Positions 1 to 8,797 are shown, counted from the stretch's first letter. The stretch is DNA of 32,524 bases from an uncultured Clostridium sp. (GCA_947568535.1 CANOPF010000015.1:1-32524); one strand, 5' to 3'. Translations and numbers: made by a program. Notes: a model not told the origin generated them from the sequence alone.

Positions 1-1356
1 GTGGAAGAGCCTCCTATGACAATTAAAGATGGTGGAATAATTCGATTAGGTTATGACAAAGAAATTGACCAATTAAAAACAGCACAAACCGAAGGGAAAA
101 ATTGGTTAGTTCAATTAGAATTAACAGAAAGAGAAAAAACAGGTATTAAAAATTTAAAAATAGGATTTAATAAAGTATTTGGTTATTATATTGAAGTAAC
201 TAAGTCTTATTTCAATCAAGTGCCAGAAAGATTTATGAGAAAGCAAACGTTAACCAATGCCGAGAGGTATATAACAGAAGAATTAAAAAATATAGAAAAT
301 CAAATTTTGGGAGCAGAAGAAAAGGTAGTAAACTTAGAATATAATGCTTTTATTGCTATCAGGGAAGAAATTGCCAAAAACGTAAAAAGATTACAAAAGA
401 CTAGTGAAGTAATTGCTAACTTAGATGTTTTGACTTCATTTGCAGAAGTGGCAGAAGATATGAATTATTGTATGCCTAAAGTCGATGATTCAGGAACAAT
501 AGATATCAAAAATGGAAGACATCCAGTAATCGAAAAGATATTAGGACCAGGAAGTTTTGTTGAAAATAATACCTATTTAGATCAAGAAGATAATCGATTA
601 TCTATTATTACTGGACCTAATATGGCAGGTAAATCAACTTATATGAGGCAAGTTGCTTTAATTACTTTAATGGCTCAAGTAGGAAGCTTTGTGCCTGCGG
701 AAGTAGCACAAATTGGTGTAGTAGATAAAATTTTTACTAGAGTAGGGGCATCTGATGATTTAAGTATGGGGCAAAGTACATTTATGGTAGAAATGATGGA
801 AGTAGCGAATATATTAAAAGAGGCAACAAGTCATAGTTTGGTTATTTTGGATGAAATTGGAAGGGGAACTTCTACTTACGATGGTTTATCCATTGCTTGG
901 GCAGTAGCTGAATTTATTGCTGATCAGGAAAAGTGTGGAGCTAAAACATTATTTGCAACACATTATCATGAATTAACAGAATTAGAAGGTAAAAGAGATG
1001 GTATTAAAAATTATTCTATTGCGGTTAAGGAAAAAGGAGAAGACATCATCTTTTTACGAAAAATTGTCAGAGGTGGAACCGATGAAAGTTATGGTATTCA
1101 TGTAGCTCGTTTAGCAGGTGTTCCTAAAGTCGTTACACAAAATGCGGATGCTATTTTACGTTCTTTAGAAAGAAAGAATATTTTAACAGGAAAAAAACAA
1201 GAAAAACAAGACAAAAAACAGTTAGAAGGACAGTTTGATTTGTATCATTATCAATTGGCTGAAATTGCTCATGAAATCGATAAAATTAATTTAGATGAAT
1301 TGACACCAATTGATGCTTTAAATATATTAGTGAAAATTAAGGAAAAAATGAAATAA
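1..1356 (+). CDS. mutS: DNA mismatch repair protein MutS, C-terminal part (5' end outside window)
   Basis: This is the C-terminal half (451 residues visible) of MutS, the ATPase that binds mismatched bases and starts mismatch repair. The visible part begins in the lever/clamp region: the stretch [12 protein letters not shown] and the following [11 protein letters not shown] are typical of MutS domains III-IV. The ATPase domain follows, with Walker [10 protein letters not shown] at residues 205-213, the signature region around DLSMGQSTF, and Walker [12 protein letters not shown] at 281-291, then FATHYHEL and the C-terminal helical tail. Full MutS is about 850-900 residues, so roughly the first 400 lie upstream of the window; the GTG at base 1 is only where the window begins and is not proposed as the start. 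A hairpin terminator overlaps the stop codon. Identification is certain from the motifs. Confidence 0.97.
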   Translation: MEEPPMTIKDGGIIRLGYDKEIDQLKTAQTEGKNWLVQLELTEREKTGIKNLKIGFNKVFGYYIEVTKSYFNQVPERFMRKQTLTNAERYITEELKNIENQILGAEEKVVNLEYNAFIAIREEIAKNVKRLQKTSEVIANLDVLTSFAEVAEDMNYCMPKVDDSGTIDIKNGRHPVIEKILGPGSFVENNTYLDQEDNRLSIITGPNMAGKSTYMRQVALITLMAQVGSFVPAEVAQIGVVDKIFTRVGASDDLSMGQSTFMVEMMEVANILKEATSHSLVILDEIGRGTSTYDGLSIAWAVAEFIADQEKCGAKTLFATHYHELTELEGKRDGIKNYSIAVKEKGEDIIFLRKIVRGGTDESYGIHVARLAGVPKVVTQNADAILRSLERKNILTGKKQEKQDKKQLEGQFDLYHYQLAEIAHEIDKINLDELTPIDALNILVKIKEKMK

Positions 1357-1384
1357 AAGTCTATTTTTTTAAATAGACTTTTTG
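1356..1384. terminator. Bidirectional terminator between mutS and the DUF1836 gene
   Basis: An 11-bp perfect inverted repeat (AAAGTCTATTT at 1356-1366 and AAATAGACTTT at 1371-1381) has a TTTT loop and T-rich flanks on both strands. It includes the last base of the mutS stop codon and the last codons and stop of the convergent minus-strand gene, so it probably ends both transcripts. Confidence 0.8.
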
Positions 1385-1855
1385 AACATAAAGTTTATTA
1401 GCAAAACACTGAACAACATTTCTTAGAATATATTGTTCTTGAGAAAGTCGGCTATTTTTTACATAGTTTTTTTCAGCAAAGACTATGCGAATAGCTTTTT
1501 CTAATTCAGAACAAAAGCGATCATAAGCTTGTTCAACAGAAGACGTTTCAATGGCTAAATGAATTAGTTTTTTTATATCATTAATACTATAAACTTCTTT
1601 TAAAACAAAAACAACAAACAAAGAAGCCATATGTTCTTTGTTATATTTTTTGTTGATAGGAGGTTTAATAATATCATGTTTTACATAGTTATTAATCATG
1701 GTTTTTGTAATAATTTTTTCTTCTTTTTCGTTATCATTTTTGATATACCCAGACAAATATTGTTCTAGTAAAGAAACTAATTGGTCTATATATAAATCAA
1801 TATGGGGAAGTTCAATCCATCTAGGAAGATGGAATTTTTCAATTTCTGTATTCAT
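1361..1855 (-). CDS. DUF1836 domain-containing protein (putative HTH regulator)
   Basis: A 164-residue protein of the DUF1836 family, which is widespread in Bacillota and is thought to contain a MerR-like helix-turn-helix; no target is known. The N-terminal stretch with FHLPRWIELPHIDLYIDQ and the central TKTMINNYVKHDIIKPPINK followed by YNKEHMASLFVVFVLK are the recognisable family signatures. The latter resembles a winged-helix DNA-binding unit whose NYVK...PP segment would follow the recognition helix. The C-terminal half is helical and charged. The start at 1855 is set by an AGGTGAT ribosome-binding site just upstream. A TTGACT-17-TATTAT promoter lies in the divergent spacer shared with the acyl-CoA ligase gene. 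Family membership is confident; the regulatory role is inferred. Confidence 0.85.
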   Translation of the reverse strand: MNTEIEKFHLPRWIELPHIDLYIDQLVSLLEQYLSGYIKNDNEKEEKIITKTMINNYVKHDIIKPPINKKYNKEHMASLFVVFVLKEVYSINDIKKLIHLAIETSSVEQAYDRFCSELEKAIRIVFAEKNYVKNSRLSQEQYILRNVVQCFANKLYVQKVYLKK

Positions 1856-1877
1856 ATAATCACCTCATAACATAATA

Positions 1878-1906
1878 ATAATAGCACTTTTTGAATATTT
1901 AGTCAA
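1878..1906 (-). promoter_or_regulatory. Promoter of the DUF1836 gene
   Basis: On the minus strand, TTGACT (plus 1901-1906) and TATTAT (plus 1878-1883) are spaced by 17 bp, about 25 bases before the start codon. It is divergent from the acyl-CoA ligase promoter, whose -35 box begins only 5 bases away at 1911. Confidence 0.65.
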
Positions 1907-1910
1907 CTAC

Positions 1911-1938
1911 TTGACAAGATATTTGATGTGTGATAATC
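1911..1938 (+). promoter_or_regulatory. Promoter of the long-chain acyl-CoA ligase gene
   Basis: TTGACA at 1911-1916 is followed after 15-16 bp by GATAAT/ATAATC (1932-1938). The spacing is slightly short. The -10 box runs directly into a perfect inverted repeat, so a protein bound there would block initiation. Confidence 0.55.
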
Positions 1939-1956
1939 TAGTAACTGATACTAGAT
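1936..1956. promoter_or_regulatory. FapR-like palindromic operator overlapping the -10 / start region
   Basis: A perfect 8-bp inverted repeat, ATCTAGTA (1936-1943) and TACTAGAT (1949-1956), surrounds the 5-base centre ACTGA. The core TAGTA-N5-TACTA resembles the remembered operator of FapR, the malonyl-CoA-responsive repressor of lipid genes in Bacillota (roughly TTAGTA-N5-TACTAA). Its position over the transcription start of a fatty-acid activation gene fits repression. The protein that binds it is not in this window. Confidence 0.55.
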
Positions 1957-1970
1957 AAAGGGGTAGATTT

Positions 1971-3695
1971 ATGAAAACAGAGAAATATTTTGAAGCAACT
2001 GAGTTCGAAAATCTCAAGGAATTGATTTATAATGCTGTAGAAAAGTATAAGGAAAAAACAGCTTTTATCCTAAAACATAAGAAAGAAAAGGAGATATCTT
2101 ATGAAGAGATAAGTTATACCAGATTATTAGAAGAAATCAATCAATTAGGTACTAAATTTTATGATTTGGGATATGAGAATAAAAGAATAGCTATTGTAGG
2201 AAGAAACCAATATGGATGGGTACTTACGCATTTAACCAATTTATTAGGGGGGATGCTTAGTATTCCATTAGATAAAGAGTTGCAAATAGAGGAATTAGAA
2301 AGTTGTTTAGTGAGAAGTAAGGCTGATATTTTAGTATTTGACGAAAAATATAAGCACAATATAGAAGAAATAAGAAGAAGAGGAAATACGCAAATTGAAC
2401 ATTATCTTTGTATGAGTGAACAAGAAGAATATCCATCTATAGTGACATTAAGACAACAGGGGAAAGAACTTTTAGAGGCAGGGAATAGAAAATATATAGA
2501 AGCTAATATAGATAGCCATAAAATGAATTTGTTATTATTTACATCAGGAACTACTTCAAAATCAAAAGCAGTTATGCTTTCTCATAAAAATATTGCTTCT
2601 AATATATATAGTATGCAATTAGTAGAGGACATTAGAAAAGAGGATGTTAATATAGCCTTTTTACCTTTCCATCATATTTTTGGTTCAACTTGTATGGTAG
2701 TTATGCTTGCTTTTGGCGTGACAACAGCATTTCCTGATGGACTTCGTTATATTGCTCAAAATTTAAAAGAGTACAAAGTTTCTATTTTTGTTGGTGTTCC
2801 CTTATTAATAGAAGCTATTTATAAGAGAGTTGAACAGGGAATTGCTAAAAAAGGAAAAACAAAAGTAGTGAATTTAGCTAAAAAGATTAGCAATATTTTA
2901 TTAAGATTACATATTGATATGAGAAGAAAAATATTTAAAGAAATTTTAGATGAATTAGGTGGAGACATGAGATTTATTATTTCTGGTGGAGCTCCATTAG
3001 ATCAAAAAGTATCACAAGGTTTTCATGAATTAGGTATTCAGGTAGTCCAAGGTTATGGATTAACAGAAACATCTCCTGTTATTGCAGCAGAGAATGTTAA
3101 AAAAATGAAATATGGATCTATTGGTTTTCCAATGGAAAATGTAGAATTAGAACTTTATCATCAAGATGAACAAGGTATCGGCGAAATTAGGGTAAAAGGA
3201 CCCAATGTTATGCTTGGTTACTATGAAGATGAAGAAGCAACAACCAAAGTTTTAAAAGATGGATGGTTTTATACGGGTGATTTAGCATATTTTGACCAAG
3301 AAGGGTACTTGTTTTTGGCTGGTAGAAAAAAGGATATGATTGTACTAAAAAATGGTAAAAAGGTATTTCCAGATGAATTAGAATTGGTTATTAACCGATT
3401 AGACGAAGTAAATGAGTGTATGGTTTATGGTATACCAGATAAAAAGGATAAAAATGATTTTAAATTATCGGTTAAAATTGTTTTTGATAAAGAGGTAATA
3501 GAAGAAAAATATCCTCATATTACATTAGAAAAATTGGAAGAGATAATGTGGCAAAAAATTAAAGAAATTAATAAGACCTTTCCTCCTTATAAATATATTA
3601 AAAATATGGTTTTGACCGATAAAGAGTTAATTAAAACCACGACAAAAAAAATTAAGAGGAATGAAGAACTTAAGAATCTTTTAGAAAAAGAATAA
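1971..3695 (+). CDS. Long-chain acyl-CoA ligase (AMP-forming)
   Basis: A 574-residue ANL-superfamily adenylating enzyme, most like long-chain fatty acid-CoA ligases, which activate a fatty acid to acyl-AMP and then acyl-CoA. The AMP-binding P-loop LLFTSGTTSKSK lies near residues 188-199. The adenine-binding motif GYGLTET is at 361-367 and YTGD at 434-437. GRKKDMIVLKNGKKVFPDELE forms the hinge and C-terminal domain, and a C-terminal lysine in TTTKKIKR is in the usual place of the catalytic lysine. There is no signal peptide, so it is probably cytoplasmic or peripheral to the membrane. It is a single-gene unit with its own promoter and FapR-like operator, suggesting control by lipid status. Length is in the normal range. 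The substrate chain length cannot be read from sequence; a related aryl or o-succinylbenzoate ligase is less likely. Confidence 0.88.
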   Translation: MKTEKYFEATEFENLKELIYNAVEKYKEKTAFILKHKKEKEISYEEISYTRLLEEINQLGTKFYDLGYENKRIAIVGRNQYGWVLTHLTNLLGGMLSIPLDKELQIEELESCLVRSKADILVFDEKYKHNIEEIRRRGNTQIEHYLCMSEQEEYPSIVTLRQQGKELLEAGNRKYIEANIDSHKMNLLLFTSGTTSKSKAVMLSHKNIASNIYSMQLVEDIRKEDVNIAFLPFHHIFGSTCMVVMLAFGVTTAFPDGLRYIAQNLKEYKVSIFVGVPLLIEAIYKRVEQGIAKKGKTKVVNLAKKISNILLRLHIDMRRKIFKEILDELGGDMRFIISGGAPLDQKVSQGFHELGIQVVQGYGLTETSPVIAAENVKKMKYGSIGFPMENVELELYHQDEQGIGEIRVKGPNVMLGYYEDEEATTKVLKDGWFYTGDLAYFDQEGYLFLAGRKKDMIVLKNGKKVFPDELELVINRLDEVNECMVYGIPDKKDKNDFKLSVKIVFDKEVIEEKYPHITLEKLEEIMWQKIKEINKTFPPYKYIKNMVLTDKELIKTTTKKIKRNEELKNLLEKE

Positions 3696-3730
3696 CAGAA
3701 ATTGAGTAATTTTACTCAATTTCTGTTATT
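3691..3730. terminator. Long hairpin joining the ends of the acyl-CoA ligase and DUF1064 genes
   Basis: A perfect 19-bp inverted repeat (arms 3691-3709 and 3712-3730) contains both stop codons: plus TAA at 3693-3695 and minus TAA at 3712-3714. T-rich sequence follows on the minus-strand side; the plus-strand side has only a weak T-run. It probably terminates both convergent transcripts. Confidence 0.7.
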
Positions 3731-4065
3731 CTTAAATTGAATTTATCTTCAAAAATTTTCTTTTTGGCAATATATTCTTTTGTCTTAAATCCTTTAACAT
3801 CAATAACTTCGCTTGAGTTATCTTTATGAAAAACAATAAAATCAGCTTTATATTTTAATTTGGGTGCTAAAATAAAAGTGGGTTGTAGGCAGAAACCATT
3901 AATTTCTTTTCCCTGCAATCTTAATTTTAGTTCGCAATAATAGTCGGCTTCTTTCTGACTATCGAAAGTATGACCATCAATTGAAACTTTATTTGCTCTA
4001 TATTTGCTGTTTTTTTTGTTTCCCTTGGTGAAGTTTTTATAATCATCAACGCTCCAATGCTCCAT
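3712..4065 (-). CDS. DUF1064 family protein (phage-type PD-(D/E)XK-like nuclease)
   Basis: A 117-residue protein of the DUF1064 family, usually encoded in phage and prophage DNA-replication or recombination modules and considered nuclease-like. FDSQKEADYYCEL supplies the conserved glutamate helix, YKADFIVFHKD the acidic residue, and EVIDVKGFKTKEYIAKKK the D-x-K strand, in the order seen in PD-(D/E)XK enzymes. The protein is about full length. It stands alone here: no other phage gene lies nearby, and it has its own TTGCAC-17-TATAAT promoter and a TAGGAGTG ribosome-binding site. That suggests a domesticated phage gene or the remnant of an old prophage. The nuclease activity is an inference from the motif pattern. 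Confidence 0.75.
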   Translation of the reverse strand: MEHWSVDDYKNFTKGNKKNSKYRANKVSIDGHTFDSQKEADYYCELKLRLQGKEINGFCLQPTFILAPKLKYKADFIVFHKDNSSEVIDVKGFKTKEYIAKKKIFEDKFNLRITEIE

Positions 4066-4099
4066 TCTGATACACTCCTATCTTATTTAATATGTGGTT

Positions 4100-4128
4100 A
4101 TTATACAAAAAAAAAAGAAAAAGTGCAA
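4100..4128 (-). promoter_or_regulatory. Promoter of the DUF1064 gene
   Basis: On the minus strand, TTGCAC (plus 4123-4128) and TATAAT (plus 4100-4105) are separated by 17 bp, 35 bases before the start codon. The spacer is almost pure A/T homopolymer. Confidence 0.65.
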
Positions 4129-4140
4129 CGTTTAGGTATC

Positions 4141-4169
4141 TTTACAGAACCTTATTTTTGCATTATAAT
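4141..4169 (+). promoter_or_regulatory. Promoter of the rRNA methyltransferase gene
   Basis: TTTACA (4141-4146) and TATAAT (4164-4169) have the optimal 17-bp spacing. The implied leader is about 90 bases. No riboswitch or tRNA-like fold was recognised in it. Confidence 0.65.
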
Positions 4170-4267
4170 ATAGCCAAAATAGATAGCTGAGTTATTCTTG
4201 TTTGTACCACTATAGGAGTAAATAGCCAATTATATATGATGATAAAAAATTAAAGAGGGAGTAAAAG

Positions 4268-5173
4268 ATGAAAAACAATATACCAGAATTTTTAGTTGAA
4301 GAGTTAGTAGAACAATATGGAGAGGAAAAAGCAAAAAGTATAGTTCAAGGGTTGCCGTCAAAAAGAAAAGTTACCTTTCGTGTTAATACATTAAAAAGTA
4401 CAACAGATGAGATAGAAAAAATGTTAAAAGAGAAAAAGATAGAATTTAAAACAGTAGAATGGAGTAAAGAAGCATTTGTTTTAATGAATATGACAGAAAA
4501 AGAAATGAGAAAGTTAGAAATTTATCAAGATGGAAAAGTATATTTGCAAAGCTTATCTTCTATGTTACCACCAATTGTTTTGCGACCAAAACAAGGAAAA
4601 GATATATTAGATATGACAGCAGCACCAGGAGGAAAAACAACGCAAATAGCAGCAATGACAGATAATAAAGCCAATATTACAGCGTGTGAGATGAATAAAA
4701 TTCGAGCAGAACGTTTGAAATATAATATAGAAAAACAAGGGGCTAAAATATATGTTATGATACAAGATGCAAGAAAAATAGATGATTTGTTTTCATTTGA
4801 TCAAATATTATTAGACGCTCCATGTAGTGGAAGTGGAACGCTTTATGCACAAGATAGTCAACTAAAGGAAGCTTTTAGCATGAAACGAATCAATAAATCA
4901 ATTGTTACGCAATTGGCTTTATTGAAAAAGGCAATTAACTTATTAAAAATAGGACAAGAAATGGTTTATTCTACTTGTTCTATTTTAGCTTGTGAAAATG
5001 AAAAAATCGTTCAACAAGTAATAAAAGAAGGAAGGGTAGAAATTGTGCCAATTGATTTTCATGGAAAGAAAAGTCTACCTCTTCTTCCAACTGGAATAGA
5101 AGGAACACTATGTGTAAAACCAAATGAATGGTATGAAGGATTTTTTGTGGCAAAAATGAAAAAAATTAAATAA
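4268..5173 (+). CDS. RsmB/NOP (RsmF-like) family class I SAM-dependent RNA m5C methyltransferase
   Basis: A 301-residue RNA cytosine-5 methyltransferase of the RsmB/RsmF/NOP2 family, expected to methylate 16S or 23S rRNA with S-adenosylmethionine. An N-terminal region (about 1-100, with FRVNTLK) precedes the Rossmann methyltransferase domain. The SAM-binding motif is MTAAPGGKTTQ at about 117-127. Motif IV is LDAPCSGSGT with C186. Motif VI is YSTCS with the presumed catalytic nucleophile C237. Both cysteines needed for the two-cysteine mechanism are present. It is shorter than E. coli RsmF, which carries an extra C-terminal RNA-binding domain, and lacks the NusB-like domain of RsmB. The start is supported by GAGGGAG upstream. 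The exact target base cannot be assigned. Confidence 0.88.
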   Translation: MKNNIPEFLVEELVEQYGEEKAKSIVQGLPSKRKVTFRVNTLKSTTDEIEKMLKEKKIEFKTVEWSKEAFVLMNMTEKEMRKLEIYQDGKVYLQSLSSMLPPIVLRPKQGKDILDMTAAPGGKTTQIAAMTDNKANITACEMNKIRAERLKYNIEKQGAKIYVMIQDARKIDDLFSFDQILLDAPCSGSGTLYAQDSQLKEAFSMKRINKSIVTQLALLKKAINLLKIGQEMVYSTCSILACENEKIVQQVIKEGRVEIVPIDFHGKKSLPLLPTGIEGTLCVKPNEWYEGFFVAKMKKIK

Positions 5174-5263
5174 TTCGAAGAGGCTATCTAGAATTGATAT
5201 CTGTTTTTCAATGAAAGCAAAGTAATAAAGCAGTTTCTTAATAAAAGAAATATAAAGAAAATA

Positions 5264-5292
5264 TTTAAAATATAAATGAAATTTGATATAAT
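5264..5292 (+). promoter_or_regulatory. Probable uvrB promoter
   Basis: A consensus TATAAT at 5287-5292 has only a weak -35 (TTTAAA at 5264-5269, 17-bp spacing). The implied leader is about 70 bases. No SOS (LexA-type) box was recognised in this stretch. Confidence 0.4.
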
Positions 5293-5369
5293 AAAAAGGA
5301 AAAGAAGATTAGTTTAATGGAATAATAAATTCCAAGAAGACATGTTCTAGGTCACAAAGGAGGCAGAAA

Positions 5370-7326
5370 ATGTTTAAATTAGTATCAGATTATAAGCCAA
5401 CAGGCGACCAACCACAGGCAATCGAATATTTAAGCAAAGGTATACAAGAAGGTAAGAAATTTCAGACTCTTCTAGGAGTTACAGGATCGCGGAAAAACTT
5501 TTACCATGGCAAATATCATACAAAAAGTCCAAAAACCAACACTAGTTTTAGCACACAATAAGACACTAGCAGGACAACTTTATAGTGAATTCAAAGAGTT
5601 TTTTCCAGAAAATAACGTGGAGTATTTTGTTAGCTATTATGATTACTATCAACCAGAAAGTTATATTCCTTCAACAGATACTTTTATTGAAAAAGACTCT
5701 TCTATTAATGATGAAATTGATAAATTACGTCATTCGGCAACATTATCTTTGTTTGAAACAAAGGATGTTATTATCGTTGCTTCTGTTTCTTGTATTTATG
5801 GATTAGGTGATCCCGTTGATTATCAAGAAATGATGTTGTCTTTGCGAATAGGAATGAATAAAGCAAGAAATCAAGTATTAAAAAAATTAATTACTATGCA
5901 ATATACAAGAAATGAAATCGATTTTAAAAGGGGAACTTTTCGAGCCAAAGGAGATATTGTAGAAATTTATCCATCAGACCAATCAGAGTCAGCTGTTCGC
6001 ATAGAATTTTGGGGAGATGAAATTGAAAAGATTACAGAAATTAACCCATTAACAGGAAAATCCATAGGGGTTAGAAAACATATTTTAATTTCGCCTGCTT
6101 CCCACTATGTGACAACTAAAGATAAAATGGAGAGAGCTATTAGCACTATTGAAAAAGAGAAACAAGAAAGAGTAAAGTTTTTTCAATCTCAACAAAAATT
6201 AATTGAGGCACAGAGAATTGAAGAAAGAACTAATTTTGATGTAGAAATGATGAGAGAAACTGGATTTTGTTCAGGGATTGAAAATTATTCTAGACATATT
6301 AGTGGAAGAGAAGAGGGAAGTCCTCCTTATACATTATTTGATTATTTTCCTCATGATTTTTTGTTATTAGTCGATGAGTCTCATGCAACAATTCCACAAG
6401 TGAGAGCAATGTATAATGGCGATAGAGCAAGAAAGGAATCACTTGTTAATTATGGATTTCGTCTACCATCTGCTTTTGATAATCGACCATTGAAATTTGA
6501 TGAATTTGAGCAGAAAATAAATCAGGTAATATTTGTTAGTGCTACACCAGCAGATTATGAAAAAGAGCATGCTAAAGATAATGTAGTCGAGCAGATTATT
6601 AGACCAACTGGTTTATTAGATCCTAAAATAGAAGTAAAACCAGTAAGTAATCAAATTGATGACTTGTTAGCCCAAATAAAAGTTAGAGTAGAAAGAAAAG
6701 AGAGAGTTTTAGTTACTACATTAACCAAGAAAATGGCAGAAGACTTAACAGCATATTTAAAAAGCTTAGATATCAAAGTGAATTACATACACTCAGACAC
6801 AAAAGCATTAGAGAGGATGGAGATTATCCGTAATCTTAGATTAGGAGAATTTGATGTATTAGTAGGTATTAATTTACTAAGAGAAGGATTAGATATACCA
6901 GAGGTGTCGTTGGTAGCAATATTAGATGCAGATAAAGAAGGATTTTTGCGTTCAGAGAGGTCGTTGATACAAACGATTGGTCGTGCAGCTAGGAATACAA
7001 ATGGAATGGTTATTATGTATGCTGATGAATTAACAGATAGTATGGAAAAAGCCATTTCTGAAACCAATCGAAGAAGAAAAATTCAAGAACAATATAACCA
7101 AGCTCATGGGATAACACCAAAAACGATTCAAAAGTCAGTGCGTGATAATATTGCTATGACAACAATAGAAGATATTCGTGTAGAATATAAATTAGAAAAG
7201 AATGAGAATATTCAAGAAGTAGTGGGAGAATTAACAGAACAGATGTTACAATATGCTACTAACATGGAATTTGAAAAAGCAGCTGAGTTACGTGATAAAA
7301 TTAAAGAATTAGAAAAATTATTATAA
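5370..7326 (+). CDS. uvrB: Excinuclease ABC subunit B, interrupted by a one-base insertion in the Walker A motif
   Basis: UvrB is the damage-verifying helicase-like subunit of UvrABC nucleotide excision repair. The reading frame starting at 5370, after AAAGGAGG, gives [18 protein letters not shown] and runs to LLGVTGS, then changes frame. One extra base around 5488-5491 (simplest: C at 5490) breaks GVTGSGKT (residues 36-43). Removing it restores one 651-residue protein, close to the family's usual ~660. Downstream are the damage-probing hairpin [52 protein letters not shown] and the C-terminal UVR motif ([15 protein letters not shown]). As written, the cell would make only a 63-residue peptide, or a product from the internal ATG at 5506 that lacks the P-loop. 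cysE follows after a short gap and may be cotranscribed. The protein family is certain; whether the shift is real is not. Confidence 0.95.
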
Positions 7327-7382
7327 CATAGAGAGAATAACCAATCTTAGAAATATACATATCATATAATAAGGTGATAAGT

Positions 7383-7907
7383 ATGTTATTTTTTAAAGAG
7401 TTATGGGAAGATGCAAATAATATAAAAGAAAAAGATCCAGCCTCTAGGAATATATGGGAGGTAATGATTTTATATCCTGGATTTCATATTCTAATTTTTC
7501 ATAGATTAGCACATTTTTTATATGGTCGTAGATGGATTTTTTTAGCAAGACTAATATCGCAGATAGGGAGATTTTTTACAGGGATTGAAATTCATCCAGG
7601 AGCTAAAATAGGCAGAAGACTTTTTATTGACCATGGAATGGGAATTGTGATTGGTGAAACAGCAACAATAGGGGATGATTGTCTTATTTATCATAATAGC
7701 ACATTAGGTGGAACAGGAAAGGATAAAGAAAAAAGGCATCCAGATCTTGGGAATCGTGTTGTCGTAGGTGCAGGGGCAAAAGTGTTAGGTCCTATAAAAA
7801 TTGGCAATGATGTAAAAATAGGAGCTAATAGTACTGTATTACGAGATATACCTGATCATGTTACTGTAGTTAGATGCAATGAAATTATTCATAAAAAAAC
7901 GATATAA
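7383..7907 (+). CDS. cysE: Serine O-acetyltransferase
   Basis: A 174-residue serine acetyltransferase, which makes O-acetylserine from serine and acetyl-CoA, the committed step of cysteine synthesis. A short N-terminal helical part ([20 protein letters not shown]) is followed by [15 protein letters not shown]. The left-handed beta-helix comes next, with hexapeptide repeats, catalytic-region [20 protein letters not shown] and the acetyl-CoA-binding [20 protein letters not shown]. The short form without the long N-terminal extension is common in Bacillota. ATG at 7383 is preferred because AAGGTGAT lies just before it; an in-frame GTG at 7374 lies inside that ribosome-binding site. It follows uvrB closely and ends in a hairpin terminator. 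Confidence 0.93.
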   Translation: MLFFKELWEDANNIKEKDPASRNIWEVMILYPGFHILIFHRLAHFLYGRRWIFLARLISQIGRFFTGIEIHPGAKIGRRLFIDHGMGIVIGETATIGDDCLIYHNSTLGGTGKDKEKRHPDLGNRVVVGAGAKVLGPIKIGNDVKIGANSTVLRDIPDHVTVVRCNEIIHKKTI

Positions 7908-7930
7908 CCAATATATGTTATATCGTTTTT
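7895..7930 (+). terminator. Terminator after cysE
   Basis: A 14-bp perfect stem (7895-7908 and 7917-7930) with an 8-base loop ends in TTTTT. It overlaps the cysE stop codon. The A-run on its other side makes it usable by the convergent minus-strand gene too. Confidence 0.8.
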
Positions 7931-7939
7931 AAACATATG

Positions 7940-8797
7940 TTATAGATGATACAAATTTTCTTCTGTTAAAATTTTCACTCTTTTTTGTGTTCTTTCATCA
8001 GGAGAATTTAAAGCATTTTGTATAAATTCAGGATGATGGATTAAAAATTCTCTCATGGATTGATATGGGTCTTGATAAAATCCTGTTAACATTTCTAATT
8101 GTTTTTGATTGATAATACCTAGTTCAAATGCTTTTTCAAAAAGATGATTATCAACTAAAGCAAGAGGGATCGTTTTTATTCCTTCTTTTTCAAGTATTTC
8201 TGTTCCACCTTGTTTTCGATCAACAACATAACAAGTCCATAATAATTTGCCATTTAGATTTTTAATAGCTGGAATCCATGATCGAACATAGTTAGAAGCG
8301 GCAGTTACTAAATCAGAAGCATTTAATACAGTTTTTCCTTTAATATCGGTTATTTTCTCTGTAGAAGAGAAATCATAAGGACTAACAAAGGCTTCCATAT
8401 CTTTGAATAAAGTGAGATGTGGTTTTTTTAGAAGATAGGCAATCATATTAGAGAAATACCAATCTCTTCTTTCTCCACCAGAAATATAATCGATTTCCTC
8501 TACATTAATTTGCTCAGTAATGGCTTTTATCATCGTATTAATCGTGTAATTGAAAATAGTATTGTTTTTATATTGCATAGATACTTTATCAAATACTTTT
8601 TTAGGCAAGTTGATTCTATCGGCTAATAAAGTATCAATATAAGATAAAAATTCAGTAGCTTCTTTTTCATTCCCATAAAGAAAGTGAGTATTTACAAAAT
8701 ATGGGGAAATTGTTCCTGATGTTAAGAAAAATGGTTTATTTTCTTCACAAAATTTTACTGCTTTTGTTTCAAATAGGTATGACATGATATTAGACAT
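7940..8797 (-). CDS. PyrE-like (orotate phosphoribosyltransferase-related) protein with an altered PRPP loop
   Basis: A 285-residue protein that resembles orotate phosphoribosyltransferases: it opens with FCEENKPFFLTSGTISPYFVNT, like the PyrE start region (F-x-L-x-S-G-x-x-S-P-Y). The PRPP-binding segment, normally VDDVxTxG, is VLNASDLVTAASN at about 157-169, keeping D162 and T165 but lacking the double acid and the glycine. It is longer than usual PyrE (about 190-210 residues), with extra sequence in the middle and at the C-terminus. I recall similar long forms in other Clostridia. pyrC, pyrF, pyrK and pyrD lie just downstream and no other pyrE is seen in the window, so it may do that step, but a non-catalytic or different nucleobase role is possible. 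Start set by AAGGAGGAATT; promoter TTGACA-17-TACAAT. Confidence 0.65.
   Translation of the reverse strand: MSNIMSYLFETKAVKFCEENKPFFLTSGTISPYFVNTHFLYGNEKEATEFLSYIDTLLADRINLPKKVFDKVSMQYKNNTIFNYTINTMIKAITEQINVEEIDYISGGERRDWYFSNMIAYLLKKPHLTLFKDMEAFVSPYDFSSTEKITDIKGKTVLNASDLVTAASNYVRSWIPAIKNLNGKLLWTCYVVDRKQGGTEILEKEGIKTIPLALVDNHLFEKAFELGIINQKQLEMLTGFYQDPYQSMREFLIHHPEFIQNALNSPDERTQKRVKILTEENLYHL

Noticed and set aside
5506..7326. A separate short UvrB starting at the internal ATG 5506
   Set aside because: It lacks a ribosome-binding site and would miss most of the nucleotide-binding P-loop; a frameshifted full-length uvrB explains both frames.
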